NCBI GenBank assembly: GCA_021399435.1
Contig: JAJTUP010000063.1
Span: 62,001-126,000 of the forward strand
Length of the DNA: 64,000 bases
Source of the DNA: Diaporthe sp. PMI_573
Taxonomy: Eukaryota > Ascomycota > Sordariomycetes > Diaporthales > Diaporthaceae
Direction: 5' to 3'
Below the pieces are notes generated by a model. That model was not told the DNA's origin. It worked only from the letters and a program-made list of their open reading frames with translations, and ran no database searches. Both the position numbers and the translations under genes were made by a program. The stretch's first letter is position 1. Each line of letters starts with the position of its first letter. Positions 12,501 to 27,500 of this stretch are shown in pieces.

Positions 12501-15500
12501 GACTGATGGGTAAATGACCGAGATGAGGGGTCTTGGGAGGAATTCCTTCACCAGGTCCGCGCATTCGTTGATGGCGGCACGGAAGGTGTTGCTCGTTCTG
12601 AGACCACCGTTAGTAAGTCCAATATAAGAATTATTGAGAGTAAAGAAGCCCGCCGGGGGGGGGGGGGTAGATTACCTGTAAAGACCCTGAGCCATATTGA
12701 TGGACTGACTTCCCTGCCCAGTGAACATCACGACGAGCCCTGGGGTAGGTACTCGTTGGGCAGAGGAGACATGGCCAGAAGCAGCGCTAGCCAACTCCAT
12801 GTTGGAAGCTCGAGGATCCGTGCCGTGTACACTTCTGGTGTTGGCGGCTCTCCTCAAAACCGCATGAGCATTGGCCCCTCCAAATCCCCAGCTGGACACG
12901 CCCGCAGTGAGCGCCTTGCTGATATCAAGAGGCACAGATTCGACAGGCCAGACTATGGGGAATCCGCTCGTATCAATGAGACTGTTCAATCTCGAAAAGT
13001 GCAGGTTCGGGGGGACGGCGGCATGCTGCAGGACGAGCGCGGCCTTGACAAGGCCGGTGATACCCGCGGCGCCCTCGAGATGTCCAAGGTTGGACTTGAC
13101 GGCGCCCACATGGAGGGGCCGAGACGACGTTCTCCCTGGAGAAAAGGCATCCCTGAAGGCATTGAACTCGAGGGGATCGCCGACCTTGGTACCTGTCCCG
13201 TGTGTCTCGAGATAGTCTACGCAGTCACCCGACACCCCGGCCTCGCGAAGGGCAGCTTGTATCACCGCCGTCTGGGCAGGTCCGCTGGGTGCGAGCAGGC
13301 TGGCCGATCGGCCGTCGTGGTTGGTGGCAGAGCCAATCAGCTCCGCGTAGGCGTCGGCGGATTCAGCCTGGTCAGGCTTTTCGAGGAGAATTGCCGCGCA
13401 GCCTTCACCTCGGGCAAACCCATCGGCTGAGTCGTCAAAGGAGCGACTCCGGCAGCCTGGGCTGAGCATGTTGGCCTGACACTCGCCAATGAAGGTGTCA
13501 GGCGATAGGATCAGATTGACGCCAATGACAAGGGCCTTGTCGCATTGCCCGCTCAGGATGGCCCGTCGAGCCATGTCCACAGCATACAGCGAACTTGAGC
13601 ACGCGGTATCGATGGCCAGGGACGGCCCCTTGAATCCAAACTCAAATGAGATGCGGTTGGCCAGCATCGAGTTTGCGCCACCGGCGACATCAAACCCGCC
13701 GCCAAGGAATGCTTCGTCCTTCTTGGCCTTGTGCCAGTCGTTGGAGCACACGCCAACAAATACGCCAGTTGGGCTGCCCCTGAGTTTGCCGACGTCCTTG
13801 TAGCCCGCATCACGCAGCACCTGCATGGCGACCTGGAGGACCAAACGCTGCTGGGGATCCATCTGCAGCACCTGCGAAGGCGAGATCTTGGGGAACAGGC
13901 TGCGATCGAATGTGTCGATGTCATCTATGAAAGCGGCCTGGTCCACGTACGTCTTGCCCGCTGTACCGGGGACAGGATCAAAGTGTGGGTCGATATCGAA
14001 GCGATCATGCGGTATCGGTATGATGCAGTCCACCTTGTTGACAAGATTCTCCCAAAAGAGGGCTGGACTGTCTGCCCGCCCGGGCAGACGACACCCAATG
14101 CCTGTGATAACCAGGGATGTGTTGGTGGGCTGTCGCGAGAATTCTAGCTGTGCATGAGAGACTGCTGGATATAAAACCGGGTCCGAAGCAGTATACGACG
14201 TCGGGAGTGGCATATTCTGTCGAGATGCTGAATAAGGCGGCAAAGGACCTGACAACGATGATGCCGTGTCCTGCCAGGAAGAGCTCTGGACTGACGTGGA
14301 CTGTGATGGCCGGGGCAACTCAGGCATCTGCTCAGAGGCCGACGGCACCGTCCCGGGAGGGTTACCATGAGTGGATTGCGATTGGAAAATGGGGACAAGA
14401 AACTGGGACATTTGTCGTAATGTTGGATGATCAAAAACGAGAGTGGGCGGGAGCCGTTCCGTTAGACCTGAGACCTGCTGAAGAATATTGCGGAACTCAA
14501 TGGACATGAGGGAGTCCAGACCAGCTTCTACTAAAGACTCGTCCGCGCCTGGCACGCGCGGAAGAAGACGAGAAACGGTGCTGCTCAGAATTGACTGGAC
14601 ACGCCTTTCGGCTCCGGCGGTCGATGTTGCTGCGCCGGTGACTGCGGATGAGGCACCTGGCACTGAAGATGTAGCTTGGAACAGCGATTTGGTATCAGCG
14701 TGCACCGGGGCTGGCCGAGATGATTCCGAAGGCCATGATGACGGATGCTTTGTCTCTACCAAGACTGTGGCGAGAGCCTGTACGAGCTCTGACACCGTGG
14801 GGCGTTCAAAGACAATGGTTGACGATAGTCGTGTGGTTGCAGAAGCGAGGAGAGCAGCCTGGATACTGTTTCTCAGATCAATGGCTGAGAGGGAGTCCAG
14901 ACCCGCATCAACCAAAGACTCATCATCCTTGGGTAATCTGCCCAAGTGCTTGGCAGCTAGATTACGAATGACACCACGAATATGGCTGTACTCAGGACCA
15001 GTGGGGGCTGCCGAATGCTCTGGTGTATGTGCACGTGTGGGTGCAAGTGTCTGAGATTGTCAAGTCAGTGTCGAGCCAGTCTACACACAGCCACCGTCAT
15101 GATCAGAAACTTACCCGAGATGCAGAATAATCAGCTGTTCCATCCCTTGGGCCTGATCCATGTGCAGGGCCAGCCTCCAGGTTGGCAAAGATGCGCTTGT
15201 TGCCCCTGTAATCACTGTCGATAGCAGCTAACCGAAGCGGTGCAGCCAGAACGACATCGAAATCTCCAAGCAAAACGGACGAAATAGTCTGGATGGCATC
15301 ATGGAGAGAAACGGCGTCGTACAACATGTTTGGTCTCCGGTCCACACCCCGGCGTGCTGCATCCCCAATTTGAGAAACAGCGCCCCACATCACTGATGAC
15401 GCAGGGAGACCAGATCGGCGCCGCCAGCGGACGAGGTTGTCCATAAAGGCGTTGGCTGATGCGTGATTAGTTTGGCCGGCGGATCCAAAGAAGGCCGCGG

Positions 15501-18500
15501 CTGATGAGAATACGACGAAGCTGCGGAGATGGGGCATCTCGAGAGAGGCGCGGTGGAGGTTGAGAAGACCGCCCGCCTTTGTTCTCATCACGGGATCGAA
15601 AGTGCTGGCAGACTGGTTGGCGATGCTGGCGTCGCGCAGGTGTCCAGCAGCATGAATGATGCCAATTACCGGTTTTTCCAGTAGCTGCAAGACTTGTTTG
15701 ACTTGTTGCTCGTCGCCCACATCGCATCGGTGTACTGTGACATGTGCACGAGAGCGCTGGATAGTATCCCATATAGCCTCTTCCTCCTTTCCAGGCACAC
15801 GGCCAGAACGAGACAAAAGGGCAATGCGTGAGGCGCCCTGAAGAACCAACAGCCACGCTGTAAGCAGTCCGAGACCACCAGTCCCTCCGGTGATGACGAA
15901 CGATCCCTGATCGATCGGGATGGCTCGTGACGGTCGCTCCTGGAGAGAACTCATGATCTTGAGCTGCGTGAGTGGCCGCTTGGCCACCATGACAGTCTGG
16001 GCGCTGATGGTCTCGTCGCTGAAGGCATAAGGCTCAAGTCCAGCGCGGAGGAACACATTATTCCAGGTCGCAACGCTGACGAGCGGCTGTTGTGCGCGGC
16101 GCTCATCGGTGGACCGCCACCAGCCTTCAGCGAACCCAAAAGTAGCATCTGCCCACGCCGAAGGGGCAGTCAGCTCAGATAGCACCAAGAAGCCACCCGG
16201 CTTGAGGAGTGCGCAGACATTCTTGACGGTCTCCACGAGGTTTGAGGTGGCGTGAAGGACGTTGGCAGCAAGGATGATGTCGTAGCTGGCTAACGTGAAG
16301 CCCTGCCGCTCCGGGGAATGCTCGATGTTCAGCAAGGCGGTGGAGAAGCCGGGGATCACGCCCTTGAACTCGCGTTGTGCGCGGGGGAAGAAGGAGGCGG
16401 ACAGGTCGGTAAAGCAGAAAGACTTGCAAACAGCTGCGAGGGATCCCATGACGGCTCGTGTAGTGCCGCCGGTCCCCGCCCCAATCTCAAGTGCCCGGAG
16501 GCCACTGGCGCCATGCTCGACAAGATTTGTCTGAATGGCGCAAAATGCCCCGTCCACGACTTTGTTGAAGAGGGCTGCCATGGGTGACTCATTATACAGA
16601 CGCGAGGTAAGGGCCTGGTCTGAGAATAGGACAGCAGTAGCGTCTACCTTGCCGGTGGTCATATCCACGTGCGATCGGCTGACATGTTCTAGGAAGTCCA
16701 GTCGTGCCGCAATGCTTGGATGCTTGGACCTAGCCTCTTGGGACAGGCTTGATGCTGTTGGGGTGTATGCTCCAACTCGCCGTGCAGAACTGTTTGCATA
16801 CGCAGCATACAGCGAATGGAGACGTGGCGCCACTTGCGATGAATGGACTTGGCTCATACACTCGGAGAGGTAAGCACGAGCAACGCTGTTAGCTGCCTCG
16901 AGGCCCCCGAGTAGCTCGCTGCGGTCAAAAGTAGTGGAGAAGAAGTTGCGGCCAGATTTGGACATGCCATCTCGGAGCGCCCTGTCCATCCCGTGAATAT
17001 CCGCGAGGACAGAGTATCCCCTCACATCCGAGAGGGTCGTAGGTTGCAGCTGAAGGACCACCTTGCCAACATGCTGGCCATGGCGCATGCTCGTGAAGGC
17101 CTCGGAAATATCGGCAAAAGGGAATGTCAGCGTTGGAATAGGGCGGTACCACCCTGCGGCCAGCTCTCCCTCAACGTCTCTCAACAGCCTCGCATGTTCC
17201 TTTGGGTTATCCGCAAGCATCTTGTCAATGGCAACGACTTGAAGACGAACATCACCTGCGCGTCGCAAGGAATCGACCTGCTCTTGCGTCCACACATCCC
17301 TCTTGCCCAGCTCAACAAAGCAGCCACCAGGAGCAAGGGCACGCACCGATAGCCTAATATATTCGCCGGTCAAGCAGTTGAGAACTACGTCTGGCATGAT
17401 GCCCCAAGCCCTCAAGTCTGCCTCAAACAACGAGGAGTCCCTTGAGCTAGAGACAAATTGAACTCCATGTGATCGGACGAGCTGTTCCTTGGCAGGGCTG
17501 CCAACAGTAGCCAGCACTCGTGCACCGAGATGATGAGCGAGCTGAATAGCGCACAACCCGACGCCTCCAGCCGCGGCATGGATAAGTATGGTCTGACCTC
17601 GGCGCAGGCCAGCAACGTTGGTGAGGGAATGGAAGACAGTGGTGAGCACTGAAGGCACGCTGGCAGCCTCCTCGAAGGTCATGCCCGCAGGCTTCCGTAT
17701 CAGCATGTCCGCCCCGGTAGACGCATAGGAGCGCAGGCAGCCCCGGGCAATGCCTAGAACTTGGTCCCCGACTTTCCACTGTGACACATTGCTTCCCACC
17801 CGACTGACAACGCCTGCGCAGTCCGCGCCCAGGGGTCCTGGCACGCCCAGGTTCAGGCCCATGCCGTTCAGGACATCACGGAAATTCAGGCCAACGGCTC
17901 GGACTTGAATCTCGATGTCTTGCGGTGCGGGGGGTTCTCGGGAACCCATGGGGATGATCTTGAGGTGGCTGAAGTCTTGCTCCACGTTGCTACTGACGTC
18001 GCACTCCACCAGCTGAGTAGGTACGTGTTCTGAGTGCGACACGGGTTTCAGACGTGGTACTATAAGGACGAGGTCAGCCATTATGTATCGTTTTGAAGCA
18101 ACCCACTTCGATAAATCCGTGCACTGCTGGGATCTTACCATAATGCCCTTGACCATCGGTCACAACTTCTTGCTCCAAGGGCAATATCCTCGAGATCGCC
18201 TCATTTGCGGCTGTGGTCATGAAATAACCCACAGCGCCGCTGTCTTTCAACACAGATTCGTCCAAACTCCACAGAACGATCTTCAGATGAGGATACTCGA
18301 TCCTGCACGCCCTTACCAGACCAGAAAGAGTCCAATTGTCTTCGGGGACTTGAGAGGGTGAGACGGTTGAAGTCACCATGTCAACAATACACAATGAAGG
18401 GGGGGAGGCCATCTTGTCCAGCGCCTTGACGACATTCAAAACCTCCAAGCAGGCGATTGAGGGCTCGTCTGCCACCCTCGGCGGCGCAAAGAGGACGCCT

Positions 18501-21500
18501 GTAATGGTTGGAAGGGCAGAGAGGCGCGAGTGGAGACTGGGCGAGGGCTCGAGGTCTACATGGGGGATTCGAAGCCATGATAGTTGCCGGGCGAGCTCTG
18601 AAGCCGAGGATTTGGACGTCTGGGTTTCGATAAGCGCGAATGCGTCGAGGGTACTCGAGTCTTTGCTTCCCATGCCACCACGGCTGGCGACCACAGGCTG
18701 CAGTACTTCTCGAAACAAAATGGACCGATCCTCCGTACCTCCTGTAGCTTTGGTCGGTGTATGGGCTGCTCCTGGAGCTTTGGTTTCTGTCCCCAACACC
18801 GTGACCGCCCTTTCACTCGCTGCTGCCTCACGGCCAGGGGAACCCGACAGCTGTTTGGCCACGAATCGTCCTACAGTGAGGAGCGGGAAACCTTGTTGGT
18901 CGTAGATCTCGACAGCCGCAACCATCAGGCCACCGTTACTCTCCTCAAGTCGCCTGGCGATGGCATATTTTGGTTTCCCTGCAGTGTCTTTCCTATCTGT
19001 GACGTGCCAGCGGACCTGGCTCATCTGGAAGGGCATAAAGGTCTTGTCCTCGCCGTCGCGATGTAGCAGGGAGCACGCCTGGAAAGCAGCATCGCAGAGT
19101 TGCGGTGGGACAAAATACTCGGACCGCACGTGTTCGGCTTTTCCGTTGGCATTTTGCAGAAGAGAGGTGCCTCCAATCTTGACAAAAACGCTGCTTTTGT
19201 TTCGGTTGATGGCAATCCGGGTCAAAGTAGCGAATGATGGACCGTAGTCCAGACCACGCGCAGCCAGGCGCTGGTAGAAGTCGGTGGGCTTGATCAAAGT
19301 GGAGTGCATCATGACTGCATCCTCGACGTCCAAGCTTTCGCTCCGTTCCTCAATACCGACCCCGGTGGTGCAAGTGAAGCCTGCAACAGCATGTACCGTG
19401 ACGATGCCTTGAGTTTCTGTCTCGATCTTCCACTCCATATGCTCCGGGCGTCCAGTGATCTGTGTGGTCGAGCATTGAATATATTGGACAGATGAATGCT
19501 CCGCAAGCATCACAACGGGTTTTGCAAAGACGATCTCACGCAGTATAAGGGATGCGGCGAGCTCTTGATCGTCTTGGAACTGGCTTTCGATAGCGGCGCG
19601 AAGCATCTCCAAGATAACAGCGGCCGGTACAACGATGGTGCCCTTCACCTTGTGATCCTCCAGGAGACTTCGGCGGAGTCTCTCCCCAAAGACCACCGTG
19701 TACAATACCTCGCGGCCACCGTCCCGCGTGGCCCTGGATGTGACAAGAGGACTATCACTTGCCCGCCAGCTCAGGTATTTTCGGTCGAATGGCCAAGGTA
19801 CTCTCTCGTGATGCGCACTTGCCACCTTTCCAGACTCCTCAACAGTTGGCAGCCTGAGAATGGCATGAGCGTTCGTGCCACCAAATCCAAAACTGGATAT
19901 ACCGCAAGCCAGTGGTGCAGCAGTCGAGCGATCGTGGAGATTCTGGATCCTAACAGGGACCTCCAAGCCGCTCCCGGTGTCAAAGAGAGGGTTCAGGGCC
20001 TTGAAGTTTGCTTGGGGAGGAATGCGTCGCGAACGAAGGATCATGATTAGCTTGATCAGGCCAGCGATTCCTGATGCGCCTTCGAGGTGGCCAACGTTGG
20101 CCTTGACGCTACCGACGTACAGTGGATGCGCGTCTCCGCGACCACCAAAGACGTTGTTAAGAGCGGACCACTCGATGCCGTCTCCAAGCTTTGTCGCCGT
20201 TCCGTGGCTTTCAACATAGGCAATGTCTGAGGGCTGAAGACGGGCTGACTGGAGCGCGGCGCGGATGACTGCTTCTTGCGAGGGCCCGTTGGGGGCTGTG
20301 AGACCAGCACTTCTGCCGTCCTGGTTGACGGCGGTAGAGGCCAGCACGGCGAGGATTTGATCACCGTCAGCACGAGCCTGGGACAGCCGCTTGACAACAA
20401 CACTACCGCAGCCCTCGCCGCGGGCGAAGCCGTCCGCCTCGGCATCGAAAGTTTTGCACTTGCCCGCGGGAGAAAGCATCGAGGCCTCACATTCGGTTAC
20501 AAATGTCCCATGGGACAGCATGAGGTTGACTATTTCAAGTAGAGCATTAGCGATTTGGCTAACAAGATGCTGCAAACCAGGAAAAAGGTGTTTTAACTAG
20601 TGGGGATACGTACCCGCAGTCACTACGGCGGCGCGACACTTTTTCTCTCTCAGGGCGGAAGCAGCCGCGTCCAAGGCAACCAAGGCGGAGCTGCAGGCGG
20701 TGTCGATAGTCATGCTCGGTGCGCACAGGTTCAAAGCAAAGGATACACGGTTACCCAGGATGGAGCCAGCGGCACCGGTGCCAGAATACGCACTACCCCT
20801 GGCCTCGGGCATCTTGCTCCAGTCGAACGAGCAGCATCCCACGTACACACCCACGTCCTGGCCGTCCAGTTGTTGCTTGTTGTATCCCGCAGAGTGCAGT
20901 GCCTGGAATGAAGTCTCCAGTACGAGGCGTTGCTGCGGGTCTATACGGGAAGCCTCAGCCTCAGACATGCCAAAAAAGGCGTGGTCAAACATCTCGGCGC
21001 TGTCGATGAAGGCGGCATGGCGGACATAAGAGCTGCCGGGCTGGGACAGTCCTTGGCCGCCGGGTCGGTAAACCGCGTCAATATCAAAACGACTGTGGGG
21101 TACCTCAATAAAAGCGTCCTGGCCCTCTAAGAGCCAGTCGAACCATGTTTCGACACGGTCATTATTCTGGCCGGGGAAGCGGCTAGCCATACCGACAATT
21201 GCAATTGGATCGTCAGGGTCCGACGTGCAGTCCTCATTCTGCTCGTTTGGTGACTCGGTATGCCGAGTGGCTCGTCTTCTCACACCACTCCTCCTTGAGC
21301 GACGGCCGCTGGCAGCATCAGCATTGATAACGGCAGGTTTGTGGCCAGGCCGTGTGCCTTTGGTGAGCTGCTTCTGTGGTTGTTTAGACGCCACAAGAAA
21401 CTGCGACATCTTCTCCACCGTGGGATAATCAAACACAATCGTCGCAGGTATCCTGATACCTGCTGGCACCTTGGCCCGTAGCGAGTTCTGGATCTCCAAG

Positions 21501-24500
21501 GACGACAGAGAGTCAACACCACTCTCGGTCAACGGCGCGTGACGGTCAACTGTGTACCCAAGAGTATCTTGGATCACACCATTGACAATGGCCAAGGCTT
21601 GGTCCTTCGACAGCCCCAGCGTGTCGTCTTCATCTGTTGATTGATCTTCTTCGCATGTCTGGCCCTCTTCTTCATCGTCGGAACGAAAACCTTCTGAAGA
21701 ACTTTCATCGTCGCTCTCGCTTTGGGTGTCAGAAAGCATGTCAGATAGCACAACACGGCTTGACGACGAGGCATACTCCTCCTCTCCGCCACCTTGGACT
21801 TCATCTGCGCTGCCTCGAGAACCCTTTTCCCGGGCTATCCATGCTGAAAGGCTTGCAGGGCTCCTCTCCGAGAAGAATATGTTCTCGGGGATTTCCAGTT
21901 CATCACCTACGCCCTGCTGAACAGCAAAGTGGAGCTCGACTGACGACAGCGAGTCGAGCCCGCTGTTCAGAAATTCGTCATCCGGGCCGATGTTACCTCC
22001 GACCGTAGTGTTCCAGGCGTCCATTACAAGATTCAAATATTGCCCGTAGCCAAGCTGGGAATCGGTCGTCTTATATGTCTGAGCTTTTGAATTCGCAATG
22101 CCGACACTCGAGGTGAATGTGCTCTGCAGCCAGTGCCCAACGGCCCGAGGACACGGATGTTGAAGGACGAGATTTTCCGGGATATCATCCAGTAGACCCT
22201 TCAGCCGTGTTTGTAATGCGAAATGAAGTTCGACAGACGATAGAGAATCCAGTCCACAGTCTGCGAATGTCTGCTCGGCCCCGATTGGCGTTGACATGGT
22301 TTCTCCCCAAGCAGCCATGACTATTTCCAGGAAGTCAACCTGGGAGTCCGCCTGGGGAGTCTGGGAGGATGGTTGAGTTTGTGTACGGGTATTTACAGGC
22401 ACTTTCTGTACCCTAGCCTTTTTCTTCCGGGGTGAAGCGGCCACTTTATCTCGACGCCTCGTCTCCGCCGGTTGGTTCCGGCGCGGTTTGGTGGCACGAT
22501 TCTCCCCAGGAGCAGCCTCAGCCGCCAAAAGACGTGCGACAAAGGCGACACACTGTCGAGCGGTAGGATAGTCGAAGATCAGCGTCTGGGGCACATCTTT
22601 GGCAATGCCCCTCTCGATGACACTAGCAGAAATGTTGTTCCGTAGCTCGATCGCCAGCAGAGAATCGACGCCTGTCTCCTGCCAGCCCAAGTTACCCCGA
22701 GGGATATCGTAGCCAAGCACTGCACTGAAAGCAGTGCCAACGATCTGCTCCGCTTGGACCTCGTGCGAGACGCTCTTGCTGGGCCGGTTTTGGGGCTCCT
22801 TTGGTTTGACCGAGGTACTTCCCTTCTTGCCCCTGAATTTGGTCGCATCGGTTGTATCTGTTCGTCCCACCTTGGCTGTAGTAATTCTCGCAGGTATTGT
22901 GGTTGGTGGAGCTGGCTGCGGCGGCGCCGGCACTTGCTGTCCGGCAAAGACATCGAACAGTCGCGGTGGGACTCTGTACTTGGCCAGCATCTTGGGCCAG
23001 ACAATTGGACTAAAGGCAACGTTTACACCATCCGAGTCCATCAGGGCCTCGATACCTTTCTTTGCCAGCGCCTTGGGTATTGGTGCGTAGCCGATGGCAT
23101 GCCTCAGATCCGCCCCACGTCTCGCGGCTTCACCTACCTCTGAAACGCTGCTGAACTGGATTGAAATGGCTGGGAGCCCACGGCTGCGCCGATATGAAGC
23201 CAGAGAATCCATGAAAGCGTTTGCGGTGGCGTGGTTTGCTTGTCCGGCTGAGCCAAGCACGGATGCCATTGAGGAGAAGAGCGCAAAGAACTGGATAGGG
23301 TCTCGCAATGTGTTCTGGTGCAAGTTCCAACTGCCGGCAACTTTGGGAGCCATGAGCTTGCGGAATCGAGCCATGTCCTGGTTGAGAAGAGTCTTGGAGT
23401 CCAGGATACCGGCAGCTTGCACAACACCCATGATCGGGCCCAACTGCTGACGCACCTCGGCCAGTGCGTGGCCTAGCGATGGCAGGTCACTGACATCTAT
23501 GGTCCATATTTTGTATTGCGCACCACTTGACTGCACGGCTTCCTCATACCTCTGCCATTCCCTTTCTCCGCCAGGGCTGACTTTTCCGGATCGGGACAGG
23601 AAGGCGAAACGCCTCCATCCACGCTCCAGGAGCAAGCGGGCTGTGACTATTCCGAGCCCACCCAGGCCGCCGGCGAGCACGACGGTACCGTTTTCGGCAC
23701 TATTATTATGCAACGGAGGGTTCAGCGGCCGTGGAACCGCCGTTAAAGTCGGCGAAGGGGCGCGGGCAACAATCACAGACTGGCTGCGGAGTGGCCCTTG
23801 CTGGCTACTGATCCAGACCTGGTCGAACCCGATTTTTTGCATGAGGAAAGTCCTCCATTGTGCCGAGGTGAGAAGGGGGTAGTCTGGTCTCAGCTCAAAA
23901 TCTTCGAAGAGCCACCAACCCGAGGTCATCCCAAAGGTCGCATCGGCAAAGTGCGACGGGAATGTGACTTCGGACAAAACCAGATAGCCACCGTACTTTA
24001 AGATCTTGCGCACGTGGGTCATTGTTCTTGTCAGGTCTTTGGTAGCATGCAGGACATTACATGCTAGGACGACATCGAAGCTGTTGCAGCGGATGCCCGA
24101 TGCGACAGGTTCTTTCTCGATGTCCAACAGTTTGTACTCGACGTAGGGGTACTGTGAGGCGAAACGCCTCTGAGCGTGGCGGAGGAACGATGTCGACAAG
24201 TCAGTGAATTGGTACGCAGACACTCCATCGCCGAGCGAGGGAAGGATTTTACTGGTTGTGCCACCAGTTCCTGCACCAACTTCGAGCATCCGTAGCGTCT
24301 CACCTGGCACCCTGGATTGGACAAGATAGGCGGTGATTTCGGCAGCGACCTCATTGCAGAACCGAGCATACACGCCATGCTCATACAGATCTTGGGCGAC
24401 TTGTTTGCTATTGCTGCCCGAGAATAGCTTCGTCAGGGGGTCCGTGAGTCCTCGGAAAACTCGCTCATGCTCCCCGTCCACTTGGTGAAGCATGGCGACT

Positions 24501-27500
24501 TGTGGCTGTAGGAAAGGATAGGCTTTGGCGATGGAGTCGAGATCTAGAACACTTGAAACGCCGTCGACAAACCATCCCGTTGGGTCGCCTGCCTTGTAAC
24601 GGTCATACAGTCTCCTCTGCTGGGGGGTGACTTGCTCGGGCAGGACACTCTGCGCGGCAGAATGCAGACTGTTGAAACAGTACCGGCAGAGTTCCTTCCA
24701 ACCAAGCTCCAGTTCTTCGAGTGGTACGCCCAAGTGGTCCAACGCCGTACGCGAGATCTCGTCCATCGCCTTCTCTATCGCACTGGGCTTCACAAGATCG
24801 GGACACAGACTGTCATGTGTGGACCGTGTCTCGGGTGATCGCTGCAGTGACAAGACCACCTTCCCGACATGCTTTGCTCGCCGCATTCGCGTGAAGGCCT
24901 CGACAGTCTTGTCACGAGGGAAGACTTCCTTGGCCAAGGGCTCCAGCTGGCGCTGCTCAATGAGTGAAGCTAGTTTCTGAAGCAGTGAATTAACTCCACC
25001 CTGTTGGTGCAGTCTGTCGAGCTCCACGATATCATAGACAATGTCATGACGGTGCTGCTTCGCCTGATCATGCGTCCAGATGGACTTGCGGCCCAGTTCA
25101 GCGAAATACCCGCCTTCCCGCAGGCATGACATGGACTTGGGAATATAATCACCAGACAGTGAGTTGACCACTAGGCTGATCCTGTTTACTCCAAGATACT
25201 CCATGATCTCTCGCTCAAAGGCGGCGGCGTCACGTGAAGGAAGCGCAGCAACGACTCCGAGCCTTGTCCGTAGGTACTCTCGTTTCTCATCCGAACCAGC
25301 AGTGGCGTAAACCTCACACCCCAAGCTCTGCACGAGCTTGATGACAGCTTGGCCAACGGCACCAGTTCCGGCGTGGACCAGGACTCGGTCACCAGGTGCC
25401 ACGCAGGGCTCGCCGTGGCGGTAGACGGCTATGTGTGCCGTCATGTACGCAGACGGGAGCGTTGCTGCATCGTGGTGGCTCAGATTCGACGGCATCTTTA
25501 CCAGACGGTCAGAACGTGCCTCCACGAGGTCGCTGAAACACCCTGGAGCAATCCCAAAGACATTGTCACCGACTGACAGGTCCGTCACGCGGGACCCTAC
25601 GGCGAGAATCGTCCCTGCACAGTCAGCGCCCAGATCTACCGCACCCACGTCCACGCCTACCGCGGTGAGCACATCTTTGAAGTTGAGGCCCACGGCTCGG
25701 ACGCTGAGAAGAACTGAATCAGGGGCAATATCCTGGGACGGGGTCGGCTGGGTGACCCATTTGAGGCTCGAGAGGTCCCCTGACGCGGCGGCTTGGCGCC
25801 ATGAGAGGCGTTCCGGAAGCCTGCATTGCTCTGCGAATGACTTGACCAGGCGCGGCACGAGCACCTGCCCGTTTCTTATGGCAAACTCAGTCTCACCTTG
25901 GTCCCAAGATGAGCGATGGTCTGTGAGGATAGCCTGAATTGCCGCAAGGGTTGAATCTTTTGCTGCAATGTCGGCAGAGTCCTCAATGTCTATTATAACC
26001 AGTCTCAGGTCCGGGTACTCGACTCTTGCGGTTCGCGAGAGGCCCCACAGAGTGGAATGCGAAGGATTGATGTCACTATCGTCCGGACTTGCCTGGACAG
26101 CCCCACGGGTCAGCATGCAAATTGGAGGCACACTAGCCGCCTCTGTTTCCACCAAAACACGGAGGAACGACTGGATGACGTCTAGACCACGTTCTACGAC
26201 GTCCTCCGCCGCGGATGCCAAGTTCCAATTTGTACGGGACAATGATTGTGGTGGCAGGACAACAGCCAACCTTGAACGTCCCAGGTCGCTCGTCTCCAGG
26301 CGTTGCCATCCACCTGTGGACTCAACCCTGCAGCCCATGCCGTGCCTGAGGCTTTTGGTGAGCATCGCCTCCAAGTCGTCATTTTGTCCCCTTGTACCTA
26401 TCAGCAGCACCGGGCCCTTGTCAGGCGAGGAGGACCCTGGACTCTCTTGCGGTGGACGTGGAATCTTGGCCCATTCGATTTCATATGCCGATTCCTTAAA
26501 GACGGCATCATGCCGCGGTGCAGCTCTGGACTTGAGTGACTTGACCTCCACCAAGACTTTTCCACTGTTGTCGACGAGAATTAGGTCCATCTCGACCATT
26601 CCCTGGCCCCGAGAGACCAGCTTGGCGATGGAATAGTAGGCGGGCGCCGAGCTACTTGACTCCAATGCGGACAACTCTGGGCGACCATGGATGGAGATGG
26701 AACTAACGCTGAAGGGCATATAAGCCTCATGCCTGTCAGTCGCGAAGCCGCATGTTTGAAACGCGCTGTCCAGCAGACCGACATCCAAAAGGAAGCCCGA
26801 CTCCTCTTTGGACGGCAAAAGGGCCGCGATGGCGAGGCCTTCACCTCGCCACAACTCATGGATTCGCTGAAATTGCGGACCATACTGAACTCCAAAGGCT
26901 AAGGACTCCTCATACACAGCATCGGCGCTCATCCGTGCAAGGTCTCTGGTAAGGGAGTGGACATCGATTCCCCTGGCAGAATTGGAGGTCTTTCTGTCCA
27001 CGTTGCACGAGAAGTGGGGCGTGTCGACTCCGGTAATGGTCGTTCTAGAGCTGATTTGAACAGCGCCTTTCTTAGACAAATCGCCCTGTATCCAGATGCC
27101 ATCCTTGGAGGTTAGCCCACCGAAATCAGCGGCTGTGGGTAACTGCAGAGGGCGACGGTAGACAATATCGCGCAGCCGAACACCCATAACCGGAGTCTGT
27201 GTAGTAAGTGCCTCCTTTCCGTTGAGATTGGCGGCTAGGAAAAGAGCGACAGTTGCGTCGATGAAGAGGGAGCCTGGAATGACGGCCACATCGTTGACTC
27301 GATGCTGTTGCAGGAACTTGCCCAAGTGTACACCTAACTTGCGCTCGAAGCGAGAGGACCCATCTTTGCAGCTGGTGATTGTTTTGACAATGCGATGAGG
27401 AACTGGCCGCCAGAATCGTCTCTTGTTGAGCACCAACCTCTGGCGATTCAAGCCGCGGTTACCGTTGGGAGCATCGCCCTGGTGCAGTTGAGTCGATCCT

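Noticed and set aside
12655..12667. Thirteen-base G run as a possible assembly or frameshift error
   Set aside because: It lies inside intron 9 of the first PKS, so it does not affect the reading frame.
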